64,000 bases of DNA from Rhabditoides inermis (GCA_963966185.1 CAWZYM010000308.1:607001-671000), one strand, 5' to 3'; positions 1-12,290 are shown, counted from the first letter of the stretch. Numbers and translations are program-made. The notes: a model not told the origin generated them from the letters alone.

Positions 1-35
1 TTCGTCAACAGTTAACATACTGAATCAGTACGTAC

Positions 36-674
36 CTGGCGCTCCCCTGTCCCACGCGTTGGTGGGTCGGGGCTGTCCAAAGCCGCCCGGTCCCTGCGAG
101 CCGGTCTGCTCCCGTCTCAAATACATTTATATTCATACACAAATTATCTATAAAACAAAATGTGGTGCACTCACCTGTCGTCCCTTGTGTGCTGACTGTG
201 ATGCGTGTGTCCGTCTCGAGGCGCGCGGTTCTCAATCGCCGGAGGAGAGGGACGACTCGCACCTGCACGGTTGGTGGTGCAAAACAGAGACACTAAAGGA
301 TTTCCCCCAAAATTGGCATTTTCAACCGATTCTTTTCAACAAGTTCGCTATTTTGGAAGTAAGCCGGGTCAAAAAACTGACCGCTGGCCCCGGGTGCGGG
401 TCTCTTGGAGAGGTGGTCTGGCTGCGGGGGCAGACGCCGCTTCTCTGCCCCCTGCACAGGCACGGACGGAGACGCAGCGCTCACTGCCGGAGCCGTCTTC
501 TTCGGAATGCGAAACGACGACGAGGCAGCGGCGGCTGGTTTCGGCTTCGGAATCTACGAAAGAGCAGTTACAGTAATAACAATATGATTGAACAAATTCG
601 AAGAGATAAAGATTACTCACGACTTTGCCGCGCTCCTTGTCCATCCCGCTGGTGATTGTATCGAGGAGATCCAT
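36..674 (-). CDS. Pro/Ala-rich protein, 5' part, unrecognised
   Basis: I do not recognise this gene; it runs off the left edge. Four exons join in frame: 674-621, 553-382, 262-175 and 115-36, the last ending at a GTACGT donor. The start is the ATG at 674, giving MDLLDTITSG. The protein is low-complexity: a PKPKPAAAASSS stretch, two related motifs SFRIPK and IPKK, then Pro/Arg-rich sequence and a GPGGFGQPRP stretch. Codon phase is preserved across all three introns (phases 0, 1, 2), which supports the model. The third intron uses a TTTGAG acceptor. The basic, disordered composition would suit a nuclear or scaffold protein, but nothing decides between these. No catalytic domain is visible in the part present. 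Confidence 0.5.
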
Positions 675-3059
675 GGTGGATCAGAGGTGAGGGAGCCAGA
701 GGTCACGTGACACACTGCCAACCAGCTGGCACCTGTAATTGCAAAGAATATACAACGAACAGCAGAAATAGAACGTTGCCGGTATAGAGATAACATCAAA
801 TTGAAGCAGTGATAAGAAATTGTGAGAGAATGCAAGTTATACAGATGCGACGAACTCGTAAGATACAGTCCAGGGAATATTTAGTTCCGCCACCACTCCG
901 CTCGGCCGTCGTGCATTTGAAAATTGCGCGCGCGCGAAAGTTTAAATGTGAATTTATTCGCGTCCTCTCGCATGTCTATCGAATTTTGCCGCCTCGCACT
1001 CTGCGCTCTCTGCGCTCTCTACTGGCGGCTGACTGATTTGCCCATCCACTGTAAAGTCAAGCACAAGAAGCATTTCAATAGCGTTCAAACATACAAGCCG
1101 CAACATGTTGAATCGTGTTCAATCAAGCCGTCTCTCTCGTTACTTCCTGTAGAGAAACGTATGCCACGTTGTTTGCGTAGATTGTTTTGATTAGATTAGC
1201 GGCATGATGAGTAAACAAACATGTGGGGTGCGGTGCGCGAGCTCATAAACATTATCGCACAAGTGGGCAATGATGCGAGTCGGTGAAGTGAAATATATAT
1301 CTAGATGAGATATGGAAAGCATAATCCGATAGAATGCTTATCATCCGATAACGACAATGGAAGCAGGGAAAAGGATAAATGTTGCGAGTGGATCGTCGCG
1401 TGCACGGGTGTCGTGTGTTTTGCACCTATCGATCGGCGTCACGTGGAGAGAGTGAGGAGAGCGCAGACAGGCATAGGTCACAACACGCGAGGGCGCGTTC
1501 ACTAGATATGAGTACATGAAGATAAAACGACAGTAGTGGGTTGAATTGAATATTGTACGAAGTCACTTTACAAAGTTTACAAAGTGATCTTGTCTCATCT
1601 TTGTACGAATGTATCAGTCTCCCAAACTAATGGCGCTTTCACTTTTCAAACTGAGAGATAAATGCGATGAAAAAGGAGAAAGAAATATATTTGATGAGAG
1701 AACGTATGTGTGTGGTGAATATGACATTTCAGCAACGGAGACATCTCACTCACGCAACATCTCACAGCCCTACTACCAACCACACAGTGTAATATATATC
1801 TGCTCGTATGAATAGGGTCAGAGAGAGTGGACAATGACGATGAGTGGCGAGATAAAAGGGGAGTGAGATGAGCGGAAAGAAATATTACGAGATATCACAG
1901 TATCATAGAAAATGTTGCATATCATTGGGCGTGTATTCAACATCGATTGTCTCCGAGTGTCGTAAAGGAACGGTGCGCGTGAGATACGATCGCCCCTCCT
2001 TTCTAATCCTGTCGGCTTCCCTATCATAAATCGGCTGGCCACAAGCCATGTTCGCAGGTCATCATGAATAGATACGATGGAATAGATGCAGTCGGGAACG
2101 TCGCTACCACAACGGGCTATTGACGATGCTCATCAAGCACGGACATCCGTCCATTGCCCTTGGATACGACAATATGTAAATGGAGTGGTTGAACGACCAT
2201 ATACGAGATATATGGGCGGTTCGCGGAAACAAAAACACGACAGAAGTATAATACATCATTGGTGACCGCAACCACTTCATTATTCGGAACCTTGTTGAAT
2301 TATTCAGAGATCTGAAGACAAAACCCGACAAACACTGACGCTGTCAACAATGGCTGACGCACACAGATCACAAAAGATAGATGGGTAAGACTTCAATAAG
2401 TCACAGAGAGACGCATGTTCTTAAGAATATAGAACAAGAGTAATAGATCTACAATTAAAAAAAAACTATAGTACTATCCGTAATATAGTGCCAAGTTGTG
2501 GAAGTTTTGAAATACGAGAGAAAAAATGTTAATACGAAAACATGTTAATACGTATACGAGTAAAACAATTGTTTTTGACCAGAAAATTTGATGCGAAAAA
2601 AAATTCCATGACCATGTGAACAGTATTCGCCATATCTTTAACTATAGACTAGTGAAAATCGATTTTCAAAAATGTCACGTTCTAGAACGGTGTCAACGAT
2701 GTCAACGATCTTTGCGTCAAGGAACTAAGTCGCTTATTTCGAATTGTTTTAAAACGCAGTTTTCGCAGAATATTAGAGAAAAATATTGCCTACCTTTCCT
2801 GCATGGTCACTTTTCATAAAAATGCATAGTAGCGGAGAGATTTTTATGCGACGACACTATTCGCACGCCTTCAGAACTGGAGAAATGGAGAGGAGTTTAA
2901 CAAGTGTACATATATAAACTATAACATTGCAGATGCCGCACGCGTTTCAGATTTATCTTATTCTGATTAAACATCTAATCACTTTATCTTGGAAGGCAAT
3001 CAAGATGGACGGTCATCACACATACCCATATCAGTGGCGGGGGAGAAACGAGGAGACAT
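675..3059. other. Intergenic, no supported gene
   Basis: Only short ORFs without splice or domain support are present. The sequence is AT-rich from about 2400 to 2830. I see no RNA gene. The first few hundred bases presumably hold the promoter of the leftward gene that starts at 674. Confidence 0.5.
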
Positions 3060-3722
3060 CTAGCACCAATACACAACTGACAATATCAAAATCACGAAAT
3101 GGAAGAAGTGATGTGAAGTGGAGTTGCAGAGATCGGTCGCGCATTCGCAGAAAGAAGACTGTACCATAGGTCCATTCGAGGCAAGACTGAAAAAAACCGT
3201 ATTTACGTTAATATAACACCATACGACGATACGACAGTGAAAAGAAAAAAAAATTGTTTGAAAAGTAAGCTCACATTTTGGCTAGTCTCCAGTCGCACTC
3301 CTGTTCCGGTGGGATCTTGGCCGGTCCAAATTGAGAGAGACAATCCCGAATCACCACTCGCTCTCCTAAAGGATATTGCATTTTTGTTTCAATAGCAAAA
3401 CTACAAAAAAAACTCACCGTGAACAATTCCCGTCCACTTTCCGCATTGCGCGCCAAATTCGCAGATTCTAAAATACTTTTTTTTTCAAAACTTTTTTTTT
3501 CAAAACTAGAAAGATGCATCTATGCTATGAATATTCAAGATATCGAGAGCTTAGGAATTGTAATAACAAACATAATTAAACTTTCTTAATGAAACAACAG
3601 CAGGAACGAGTGAGTAGCCGTAAAGATGGAGAGTACCTGACAGGAGTGTGGAAGAATGTCGGTCGATCCGTCTGCGAGACGTCCACACAGTTGTCGGCCA
3701 GGGGAGGCAGAGGCAAGCGCGC
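3060..3722 (-). CDS. Ly6/ET-module-like small secreted GPI-anchored protein (5' exon not found)
   Basis: Four exons join in a single frame: 3722-3637, 3467-3418, 3365-3275 and 3186-3060, with good GT..AG borders (acceptors TATTTTAG, CTTTAG, TTTTCAG). The product has widely spaced cysteines (ADNCVDVS, RICEFGAQCGKW, IRDCLSQ, EQECDWRL) and ends in FCECATDLCN, the C-C-x-x-D-x-C-N type signature that closes three-finger Ly6/uPAR and nematode ET-module domains. It is followed by a hydrophobic tail (FFHFVILILSVVYW) and a stop, as in GPI-anchored precursors. Inference: an extracellular, membrane-tethered three-finger protein, the class that includes nematode ODR-2 relatives. The exon with the signal peptide should lie above 3722 and I could not place it. 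The stretch 3723-4200 shows no convincing candidate. Confidence 0.7.
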
Positions 3723-5324
3723 CTACACATTTTAAAGTTCATTTTCATATTCTGAGTAACGCAGAAATGTTGCAAGACTTATATGGTTTCGAATTGCTCC
3801 AAACGACTCCATCTAAACGACTTCCAATTACTTGCGAACGCCCTTCAATCCCTTCGAATAACGTCGGATTACTTCTGATATATTTTCGATGACACTGACC
3901 GCGCCTTCACGTTAAATGTTTCACGTTTTGAAACGTTCTCTACGCTCTAAAACCACATCTTCACTATTTTGACTATTCCGCACTATGCGCGTGTGAGGTG
4001 AGGAGCCCCACTGTTCGCGCGACAACCCAATTGCCCCTCGGGTTCTCCTCTCCCTCTCTCCCTTTCCTCCCCTCTCTCTCACGTCTGGACTATCCCTGCC
4101 TGGGTATACAATTGAGTTGACACACAGACAGTGGAGACACCCAAACATGGGTGGCCAGCCGTCCAGACTCCCCCGCAGTTCCATTGCGCCATACTGCATC
4201 AGACATGGAGAAACGTGGAGGGGAGGTATTGGCTACGAACGATCAAAGGCTACGCGTGTGTGGAGTGTGGAGTCTGGTTTCGCCAAGCATGCAACAAACC
4301 TTTCCAATCTCTCCCGCTATTTCGCTCAAATTCCCCAAATCCAGCGGAAGTGGGAGTGGTTGGAAGCGGGGATGGACGACGCTCCTGAAAGAAAGCATGC
4401 GTATGACTGCATATCAAGAATATGTCTATAATCTACATAAAAATACTAGTAACAAGAAAGAAGCTGACTTATAGTTGAGTGACCAGCAGGAGTAGCACAT
4501 GACTGATTCCCTTCCAGATGATTCAACAGCTCCCAATAGAGCGACAAATAGGATGCGGAGACATTCTGAAATTTGAGATGAGTGCTGTTGAGTAATATTA
4601 TTGATTCGAGATGATGTATGTTATTGCATCATTGCAATATTGTTTTTATTGTTCAAATTACTATTTCCAATTCAGTCATTCAGTGTCTGGTATCTCACCT
4701 AACTCCATCCGTGCGAAATCGAAAATGCGAAAGAGCAGAAACAGCAGCAGTCGCAGTGGCTACATAAAATACCGAGGTACGCTAAAACGAAAATTGAAAG
4801 TTATGCAACCACAACAACATAACTTATACATCGTGACACGTTGCAGTCAAAAGTAGTACATTTAGGAACGCATTGGAGTGGCGAAGGAAAGCCGCGGTTG
4901 CTGCGAAGGCACAATTCGATTACCACACTCTAGAGACACTGAAACACGCTGTGAGCGGAAGCAAACACTGGGAATACGAAGACATAGGGTAGAGAGAAGG
5001 AGAAGGAGGAGAAGGAGCAGCAAGCACTGTCAAGATGCCTTTCCTTAATCGATGGCGACTCCCCGTTTCAAACGTCTTCAATAGCTGAATAGGTTAGCAG
5101 TCCATTCAGCCAACAAAAAGGCAGTGACTCAAAAAGCTGAAGGCAATTTGTGAAATGCGACACATTCATAGATCAAATGACTGAGGAGGGAGGAGGATGG
5201 AAAGCATCCGCTTGCAACTCATGAATAGCTAATCAAAGGTGGGTCAAATAGCTTGCAAATCCCTTCAACCATGTCTCCCTAGCAATGAAAGAAGATGAAA
5301 GAGAAGAACAAGTGGTTCAAGTAA
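3723..5324. other. Intergenic, possible missing 5' exon of the Ly6-like gene
   Basis: No supported gene. Overlapping open frames near 4117-4474 (+) are unconvincing. A possible short exon on the minus strand near 4385-4300 (acceptor CTTTCTTTCAG, donor GTTTGT) was seen but cannot be linked in frame to anything. Confidence 0.3.
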
Positions 5325-5340
5325 CAAGAAAAAGACGAAG

Positions 5341-5564
5341 AGAAAGAGAGAGAGAGAAAGGGAGAGAGAGGGGGGAAGAGAGCGGGAGGGAGAGATAGAT
5401 AGAGAGAGAGAGAGAGAGATAGATAGAGAGACAAAGGAAAAAGAAGTGGGAAACGGCATCTATCACATATTCCAATAGAGCCCATTGTGAGTAATGTGTG
5501 CGGGAAACGAAAGTCGAGTCGGGGCGAGCGAGGAATTACGGGTAACAAGCCTTTCCCGGGTTTA

Positions 5565-5605
<41 letters not shown>

Positions 5606-5640
5606 TTGAGGGAGGGAGAGAGAGGGGGGGGGGGAGAGAG
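5341..5640. repeat. (GA)n-rich simple sequence, two tracts
   Basis: Purine tracts of GA, GGA and GATA units at about 5341-5436 and 5569-5640, separated by about 130 bp of ordinary sequence. Confidence 0.9.
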
Positions 5641-5894
5641 ACGCTCTCAAGGACGTCACGACCCTCTCGAGCAAAATCGAAAAGGGGCAAGGATTCTCCC
5701 GCAATAAAACTATAACTCAAAAATTGATAGAGATAGATGCATTTCGATTACATGTAGAGCAAATAGTACTACGTATGTATGAGGTGGATATTAGATGGAG
5801 GAAAAGAGAGGGGATAGAGAGGACAATTAATCCCCAATTCATGGATCATCCCAATAGAGACATTGCGGCAAGGAAGGAAAAGGGAGTGGCGGGA

Positions 5895-6278
5895 GAGGAG
5901 AGGAGAGAGGAGAGAGAAGAGAGGAGAGAGGAGAGAGGAGAGAGGAGAGAGGAGAGAGGAGAGAGGAGAGAGGAGAGAGGAGAGAGGAGAGAGGAGAGAG
6001 GAGAGAGGAGAGAGGAGAGAGGAGAGAGGAGAGAGGAGAGAGGAGAGAGGAGAGAGGAGAGAGGAGAGAGGAGAGAGGAGAGAGGAGAGAGGAGAGAGGA
6101 GAGAGGAGAGAGGAGAGAGGAGAGAGGAGAGAGGAGAGAGGAGAGAGGAGAGAGGAGAGAGGAGAGAGAAGAGAGGAGAGAGGAGAGAGGAGAGAGGAGA
6201 GAGGAGAGAGGAGAGAGGAGAGAGGAGAGAGGAGAGAGGAGAGAGAGAGGAGAGAGGAGAGAGGAGAGAGGAGAAGCA
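5895..6278. repeat. 7-bp minisatellite, unit GAGAGGA
   Basis: About 50 uninterrupted copies of the 7-mer GAGAGGA, with rare AA or GA variants near 6168 and 6243. Because 7 is not a multiple of 3, all frames stay open and encode a 7-residue repeat (REERGER on one strand, LSSLLSP on the other). I take these ORFs as repeat artefacts, not genes. Confidence 0.95.
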
Positions 6279-6941
6279 CTAGAGCAGTAGACAGGATACT
6301 AGTGAAATCAGCAACAGCCGTGCCTAGTAGTATTGAAGAAGAAAGCGGAAGCTCCACCCTCTCAGAAAGCAACGCGTTCCATTCATGTTTCATGTCCACC
6401 TGTTTCGAATAAAAACAACTCGTTACGCGTTGACGAATGCGAATGCGTGTGTGTGTGAAATATATGAATCGTATACTCATAAATGTGTTGGGCAGGTGAA
6501 TTCGACTGCCTTCGAAATAGTACATCCGGTGCCGGATATTTTGTCCGTATTCCAGGTGCGTGCATTTTGATAGACACACACATACACCACTGCTGGCCAC
6601 TAGCCGTCTCTCTCTCTCTCTTTTTTGTCGTCTTGGTGTAATTCCACTGCTGCTGCCGGGTCATTCCAAATGACTGCCCGACAAAAAGGAGCTGTCCCGT
6701 CTTCCTTCCGCCACTGCAGATGCACACAATTGACAAGCAGTGAGTCACAATCGACTGACTCACTGGAAGTAATCAGTAATCAGTGATCGTTCGGCGAGTG
6801 CGCGGAAAGAGAGTGAGAGAGAGAGAGAGAGAGAGATGCTGTAACTATTGTTCTACCGGGGCAGCCCTATATGAATCGGGGCGGAACAGTAAATCAGCTC
6901 GTCAATGTCACTTGAGAGAAGGTCGGTGACCATTAGACGGA

Positions 6942-8011
6942 ATGACAACGCGGCCGCTCGGCTGCCTAGCAGCTATATTATTGATTTCTACCCTATTTGT
7001 ACATAGTTCTCATGCAAAGTGAGTTATTTACCTATTATGAAATCAATTCATTTTCAAGTATGTAAATGTTTTCTAGGCAATATACTCGTTTTGATCTCAC
7101 AGAAGTCACTGCGGATGGAAATGTAGGCGCTGTGTCTGACAGGTGATTGTGATTGTTTTCTTATTAGATCCTTATATATATATGAACTTTTTGTTTTTGT
7201 TGTTGTTGTGAAGCGTGTTATGTTCACAGAAATAACTTCTTTTTTCAGGACTGTTCGCCAAATCGTGCCGTCTATCCTAGGAATGTTTCAACCGAACCCG
7301 TGGGGACCTGGTCCCGGCGCGTGGGGTCCCGGTCCCGGCCCTTGGGGGCCCGGACCGTGGGGCCCGCGTCGTCATCGATGGAGTCCGCGCTGGGGTGGCG
7401 GGCCCGGTAGATGGGGCAACGAGGGTGGGTGGGGCGGTGGTCGCCGAGGATGGAATGGAGGAGGAAGAGGAGGAGCAGAGGAATGGAATGAGCAACAGTG
7501 GCAGGGACAGCAGATGGCGGGGCAGGGACGCAACACGCAGGCTCCCCAGTGGACACCCAGAGGAGGCGGCAGCCCGCGAGTCACTCAGAGACCGCCCGGT
7601 GCGCCCGGAGTGGCAGAAGAGACACTCTCTCCCAGAGGAGGGTCGGTGCGACCGGGGGGCATGCCCGCATTCAACGAACCTACAGTGCCCGCACCCGCGC
7701 CCACCAGAGCACCCCCTCCCCCTCCCACGCGAGCCCCCGCCCCTCCCCCAACCCCTCGACCCAACCAGCCACCCACGACCAGGGCCCGTCCCCCTCCTCC
7801 TCCTCCCCCTCCTTCTCCTCCTCCCCCTCCTCCTCCTCCTCCTCCCCCTCCTCCTCCTCCTCCTCCTCCTCCTCCTCCTACTCTCCCTCCCACTCTCCCT
7901 CCCCCTCCTCCACCCAGAGTCGACCCGAACTCTGTTGTCACTCTCCCTCCTGGTTTCACTCTACCCCCCGAAGCCTCCATCCCCGATATTCCCATGCCAC
8001 CTGGAAAGTGA
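6942..8011 (+). CDS. Secreted GPW-repeat and proline-rich protein, 301 aa
   Basis: Three exons: 6942-7018, 7077-7142 and 7249-8011. They join in frame with phase 2 at both introns. The N-terminus is a clear signal peptide (MTTRPLGCLAAILLISTLF, likely cleaved after VHSSHA). A short linker (KQYTRFDLTEV) is followed by a segment of WGPGPG repeats, a Gly/Arg/Trp-rich region, a Gln/Gly region, and about 110 residues of Pro-rich sequence with APTRAP and long polyproline. It ends PDIPMPPGK. No enzyme domain is present. Composition resembles extracellular matrix, cuticle or glue proteins; that role is inference. The polyproline is encoded by CCT/CCC triplets and is probably length-variable. The plus-2 frame across the same region is also open only because of this bias. 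Confidence 0.8.
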
Positions 8012-8080
8012 TTTATATAGTGATAAAATTTGGAAACTACTTTGTGTTTCTACAAATCCCACACGCTATCTATCACACAA

Positions 8081-8556
8081 ATATAAAGTGGGTCCCCCGT
8101 TTTGGCGGCTGGGAATCGTCATTCTTTTATTATGCACAGGCGTATACATGATGAGTCGAACGGTTGCTATCTAGTTCATTGCGCGCTATCTGAACCGGTG
8201 GACCGGTGTCATTTTTGAAAGAAACTCATGGAAATGGTATGCAAAATTACTCATTTGCTACCATCTTCAGGATTCGAGATCGAATTGCGTTGAACTTGAT
8301 TTGAAAATAACTTCGTTCAAAGTTGGTGAAATCATACCAAAATTTCATGAGAGGTGCATCGATACCATAATAACAACTCTATGATCTCAGTTTTTGAAAT
8401 TTGGTTTTTATAATGAAGTTATTCAGTGAAATGTGGATTATTTAGTGAAATGTGGATTGAATGAGGCGCATTTACAATATTTTCTCATCTGTCTTCGTCA
8501 TTTCTTCGGTCGAACATAATTCGCCTACCGCCAAAACGGGGGACCCACTATATAGG
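8081..8556. mobile_element. MITE-like element with about 21-bp inverted ends
   Basis: GTGGGTCCCCCGTTTTGGCG at 8088-8107 recurs inverted at about 8530-8549. The interior has no ORF. The left end begins in the 3' flank of the GPW gene, so the element may supply that gene's 3' UTR. No target-site duplication was resolved. Confidence 0.6.
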
Positions 8557-9578
8557 TATAGGCCATCCTTCTTTTCATCTTGACGGCATTATCACGGGTC
8601 GAATCAGACAATGAGGAAATAACGAAATAACGAAGAAAAAATATGTGGTGACAATTCGCGATTTTTGTCCTGAATTACTGTACAATAACAAAACTTCTCG
8701 AAAACCAGCGATTTTAGTGAAGAAGAAACCAATTTAACATCAAACGAAGTTATTTCCAAAACCGACCAAAACCGAAAATTTGTATCAAGTGTTTCATTCC
8801 AACGAAGTCTTTTACATACGATTTCACTGTGAAGAACGCTAACGAGCCTTTGATCTTTGAGACTAACTAGCGAAAAGCCACCGTCGCCGAAATGTCTTTG
8901 ACCGGCGCTAAACAAACAAAATCATCAAAAGGTGTCTGGGAAACACTAGGAAAAGGCAACTGTAGTACGGGAACGGTCTATATCATATCAATCCACATGT
9001 AAATGACGCAGCCATTCTTGTTTACCGTGGACATATTTGGGAAGCCACGTAAGAGCACGCGCTCTGTTATCAGTTTGAGAGAGCGATGGAAAGAGAGAGT
9101 CAGGAAGTGAGGGTGTTTCAAAGGTCTTGAATACACATGGCCCCCTAGACTCTACTTTACCTCTTAGATGTAGATACAGTATGCAATGTGCTGGCCACGC
9201 TGTCCTTTTATCACCCGCATCCCTCTCATATGCCTTTTATCAATCGAGTCAACGTTGTCGTCGTTGTGTTGTCAGTTGTGTCTTTTAGTTTGATTCCATT
9301 GCAGAGACAACCCCCAAACTAGACTATTCAACAATCAATTATGTATATAAGCATTCCCTAATTCCCCAGAAACTCGTTGCTGTTTTTTCACTTATTACTT
9401 TTTCACACAAAATCAAAATGCACTGTTTTCGCGATTGACACCGCTAATCTTCTTTCATGAACTTTTGTGAAAGTTCCCACTTCGTGAAAGTTCCCACTCG
9501 TTCGTGAAAGTTCCGACTAAATCCGATCAGTTGCAATGTCGTTTCACTGTCTCTTCCCTCTTGATCTTCTCTTTCTAG
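8557..9578. other. Upstream region of the first P450 gene
   Basis: No gene is supported. Three copies of GTGAAAGTTCC lie at 9468-9520, just before the P450 start. They could be regulatory, but this is only a pattern. Confidence 0.35.
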
Positions 9579-11784
9579 ATGGCAGTATGGGTGTGGGTGG
9601 TCGCTGCCGCGGCTGTCGGGGCCGCCATGTACTACCAACGCATCGTCGACTTCGTACAGAAGAGGAGGAGACTAGTGGGCATGGTAAGAGTTCATTGTAT
9701 TCGTCAGAATGCTCCACTTATTCGTTTTGCAATGTTCATTGCCTTTTTTCGTGAATTATAGATTGTTGCTTCAAAAAGGATATTGAAAAATAATGTTGCA
9801 GGTAGACAAGCTGCCCGGGCCATTCTCGATCCCCATCCTCGGAACTACTTGGTGTTTCAAATGGCAGATTGCAGGTGCGAAAATGTGTTTATGTAATGTA
9901 TCGTAGTTTTAAATGGTTTATTTTGTTTGCAATTTGTTAAACCGATCTAAATCATATTTTGATACATCCTTCCACGCGGTCCATATCTGAAAGAAACGTC
10001 TATACTAAACGTGTCAAAACAGTGCGATAAGAAGTCATGTGCATTACTGATAGACATATAATGCGATATCACACAATACGAAGACATTGCGCAACAAGAG
10101 TGTAGCGGAGAGAGGTAGTTGAGAGAGGTCAGTTGCAGCCCTCTCTGAGCAGCTGCTCGAATGGGGAGACTGGTACGCGGAGAGGGGATGCGGGTTCGTG
10201 CGGCTATGGATGTCGTTCATTCCCATGATCGGATTCATTCGACCAGAAGCCGTCAAGGTACACTCCATTCAGCACATCATACATCACACCGCTTTGAGCA
10301 CGAATTCACATTTGATCGTTCACGATCGCAAAAGACTAACTTGTACTGTTTGAGGTATTGTTCGACAGCAGTGTGTTTATCACCAAGTCGAAGGAATACG
10401 ACATTCTCCGGCCCTGGTTGGGAGACGGACTTCTCACCAGCACTGGAGACAAGTGGCGGTCGAGAAGGAAGATGATCACTCCCTCGTTCCACTTCAACGT
10501 CCTCAACGACTTCCTCGTCACCCACGACTACCAGGCAAAGATCCTCATGGAGCAGCTGGAGACACACGCTGGCACGGGGGTCGAGTTCAACATCTTCCCC
10601 TACCTCAAACGGTGCGCGCTGGACATCATCTGCGAGACGTCGATGGGCACGACAGTGCAAGCGCAGATCAACCACAACCACCCCTATGTGATGGCAGTGC
10701 AGAGGATGAACGAGCTGAGCTTCGCATACGAGCGCATGCCGTGGCTGTGGATCAAGGCGATCTGGTACATGACTGGATACGGATTCGAGTACGATAAAAA
10801 CCTCAAGATCGTCACTGACTTCACCCGGAAGGTGATCGCGGAGAAGGGAGAGGAGTACGCGCGCATGGATATGAGCCACATCGATAAGAGCAGGAAGAAG
10901 GTGAGGAGAACTGTTATCAGTCGATGGAGCACATGTATGTTCAGGCGTTCCTGGACATGTTGATGGAAATCAAACTGGAAGGGAAGCTGAACGACGAGGA
11001 CATCCGAGAAGAAGTGGACACATTCATGTTCGAAGGACACGACACCACCTCCTCTTCTATGGGATGGACTCTGTGGTGCATATCACACAACCCCGACGTA
11101 CAGGAGAAAATCATAGCAGAAATGGACGAGATCTTTGGTAAGCATCTATTTATTCACCATTTCGATATGAACGTCTCATTTCTCTTTTTAGGAACGTCTG
11201 GCCGCGACTGCACGAACGAGGATCTGAAGCAGATGAAGTACCTGGAGAGGTGTGTCAAGGACTCGATGCGGCTGTTTCCGCCCGTTCCCATGATGGGACG
11301 AGAGCTGTTCGACGACCTCGACATCAGTCAGTGCACCATTGATGGTATTCGGTCAACTCGAGTTTCAGACGGCACCATCCTCCCTAAGGGCAGCACTGCG
11401 CTCATTCTGCCTATCCTCATTCATCGCAACAAGACCGTGTGGGAGAACCCGAACACTTTCAACCCCGATAACTTCCTGGAGGAGAACATCAGCAAGCGCC
11501 ACCCGTACTCGTATGTGCCCTTCTCTGCTGGACCCAGAAACTGCATTGGTATGTGTGTGACAAGATTGCGGGATTGAACTATCAACGAATAGATGAGGAG
11601 GTCATTTAGATAACGAAATATTACAGGTCAGAAGTTCGCAATGATGGAGGAGAAGACAGTGTTGTCGTGGTTCTTCCGTCGATACCGCTGCTTCGCCACC
11701 ATTCCATTCGAGGACAACAAGCCGTGTCCGGAGCTGATCATGAAACCTTCGATCGGATTTCCCATGAGAGTCGAGAAGCGATGA
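9579..11784 (+). CDS. Cytochrome P450, CYP4-type, copy 1, 502 aa
   Basis: Eight exons: 9579-9683, 9802-9874, 10139-10257, 10355-10900, 10945-11137, 11192-11326, 11369-11548 and 11627-11784. The ATG directly follows a TTTCTAG acceptor, as in trans-spliced nematode mRNAs. An N-terminal membrane anchor (residues about 3-18) precedes a [12 protein letters not shown] hinge. Later come [19 protein letters not shown] (helix C), the I-helix oxygen-activation motif [26 protein letters not shown] (helix K) and the haem-binding loop FSAGPRNCIG with its Cys ligand. It is expected to be an ER monooxygenase of CYP4 type (fatty acid or xenobiotic omega-oxidation by family analogy). Oddity: the near-invariant ExxR reads DSMR here. 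The intron before 10355 uses a TTTGAG acceptor. AATAAATAAA near 11858 is a likely poly(A) signal. Confidence 0.93.
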
Positions 11785-11994
11785 AACGGGTGCTCACAGC
11801 TCACACTCTGCATTGTTGTGGATCATTGCCACATTGTAAATATGACGTATGAATTAATAAATAAAACGTATGCATCAGATGCAAGTTTATCACACGAAAG
11901 TACAAGATCAACTACGCGGATGTGTCTTACATAAGCTAAGTCTTCAACGTGATAGGTCGAAGCACAATCACGGTCATTAGTAAATCATACAACA

Positions 11995-12085
11995 TACAAC
12001 ATACCATCATACAATCATACAATCATACCACCATACCACCATACCATGGTATCATACCATCATACCATCATACCACCATACTATT
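11995..12085. repeat. Short satellite, ATACCATC-type octamer
   Basis: Degenerate tandem CATACAAT / CATACCAC / CATACCAT units. This is the reverse complement of the octamer satellite at 14353-14556, and on the minus strand it directly follows the SINE head at 12184-12290. Confidence 0.8.
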
Positions 12086-12089
12086 AGAC

Positions 12090-12290
12090 AACATCAGAAC
12101 ACGACCCGGCCGTAGTGTCACTCATTTGTTCACTGACCGGTGAACTCAGACGCACGCCACGCATCAGCTCCGTGACGCGGTTGGCTCAAGCAATTTAGCA
12201 AAACTAGTGGCAGCGAACGGAATCGAACCTGCGATGGACAGATCACTGACCGCGCTCGCTAGCCACTAGACCATGAGACCATGTTCGGGT
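12090..12290 (-). mobile_element. tRNA-derived SINE
   Basis: On the minus strand, a polymerase III A box (TGGTCTAGTGGCTAGCG, about 12258-12275) and B box (GGTTCGATTCC, 12219-12229) are spaced as in a tRNA. The acceptor and T stems do not pair well, and a non-tRNA body leads into the octamer satellite at 12085. I read this as a SINE with a satellite tail, not a functional tRNA. Confidence 0.65.

Noticed and set aside
4117..4474. Three overlapping open frames on the plus strand, up to 107 aa
   Set aside because: No coding bias between frames, no recognisable domain, no splice partners; kept as unannotated.
4910..5110. Possible short exons with purine-rich flanks
   Set aside because: No frame or splice pair could be established.
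5724..6600. Long ORFs on both strands with REERGER or LSSLLSP repeats
   Set aside because: They are produced by the 7-bp minisatellite, open in every frame; no splice, start or domain support.
7395..8174. Overlapping ORFs (Ser/Leu/Gly-rich) in other frames and on the minus strand over the GPW gene
   Set aside because: Shadows of the CCT-rich coding repeat; the frame with the signal peptide and intron-phase continuity is the real one.
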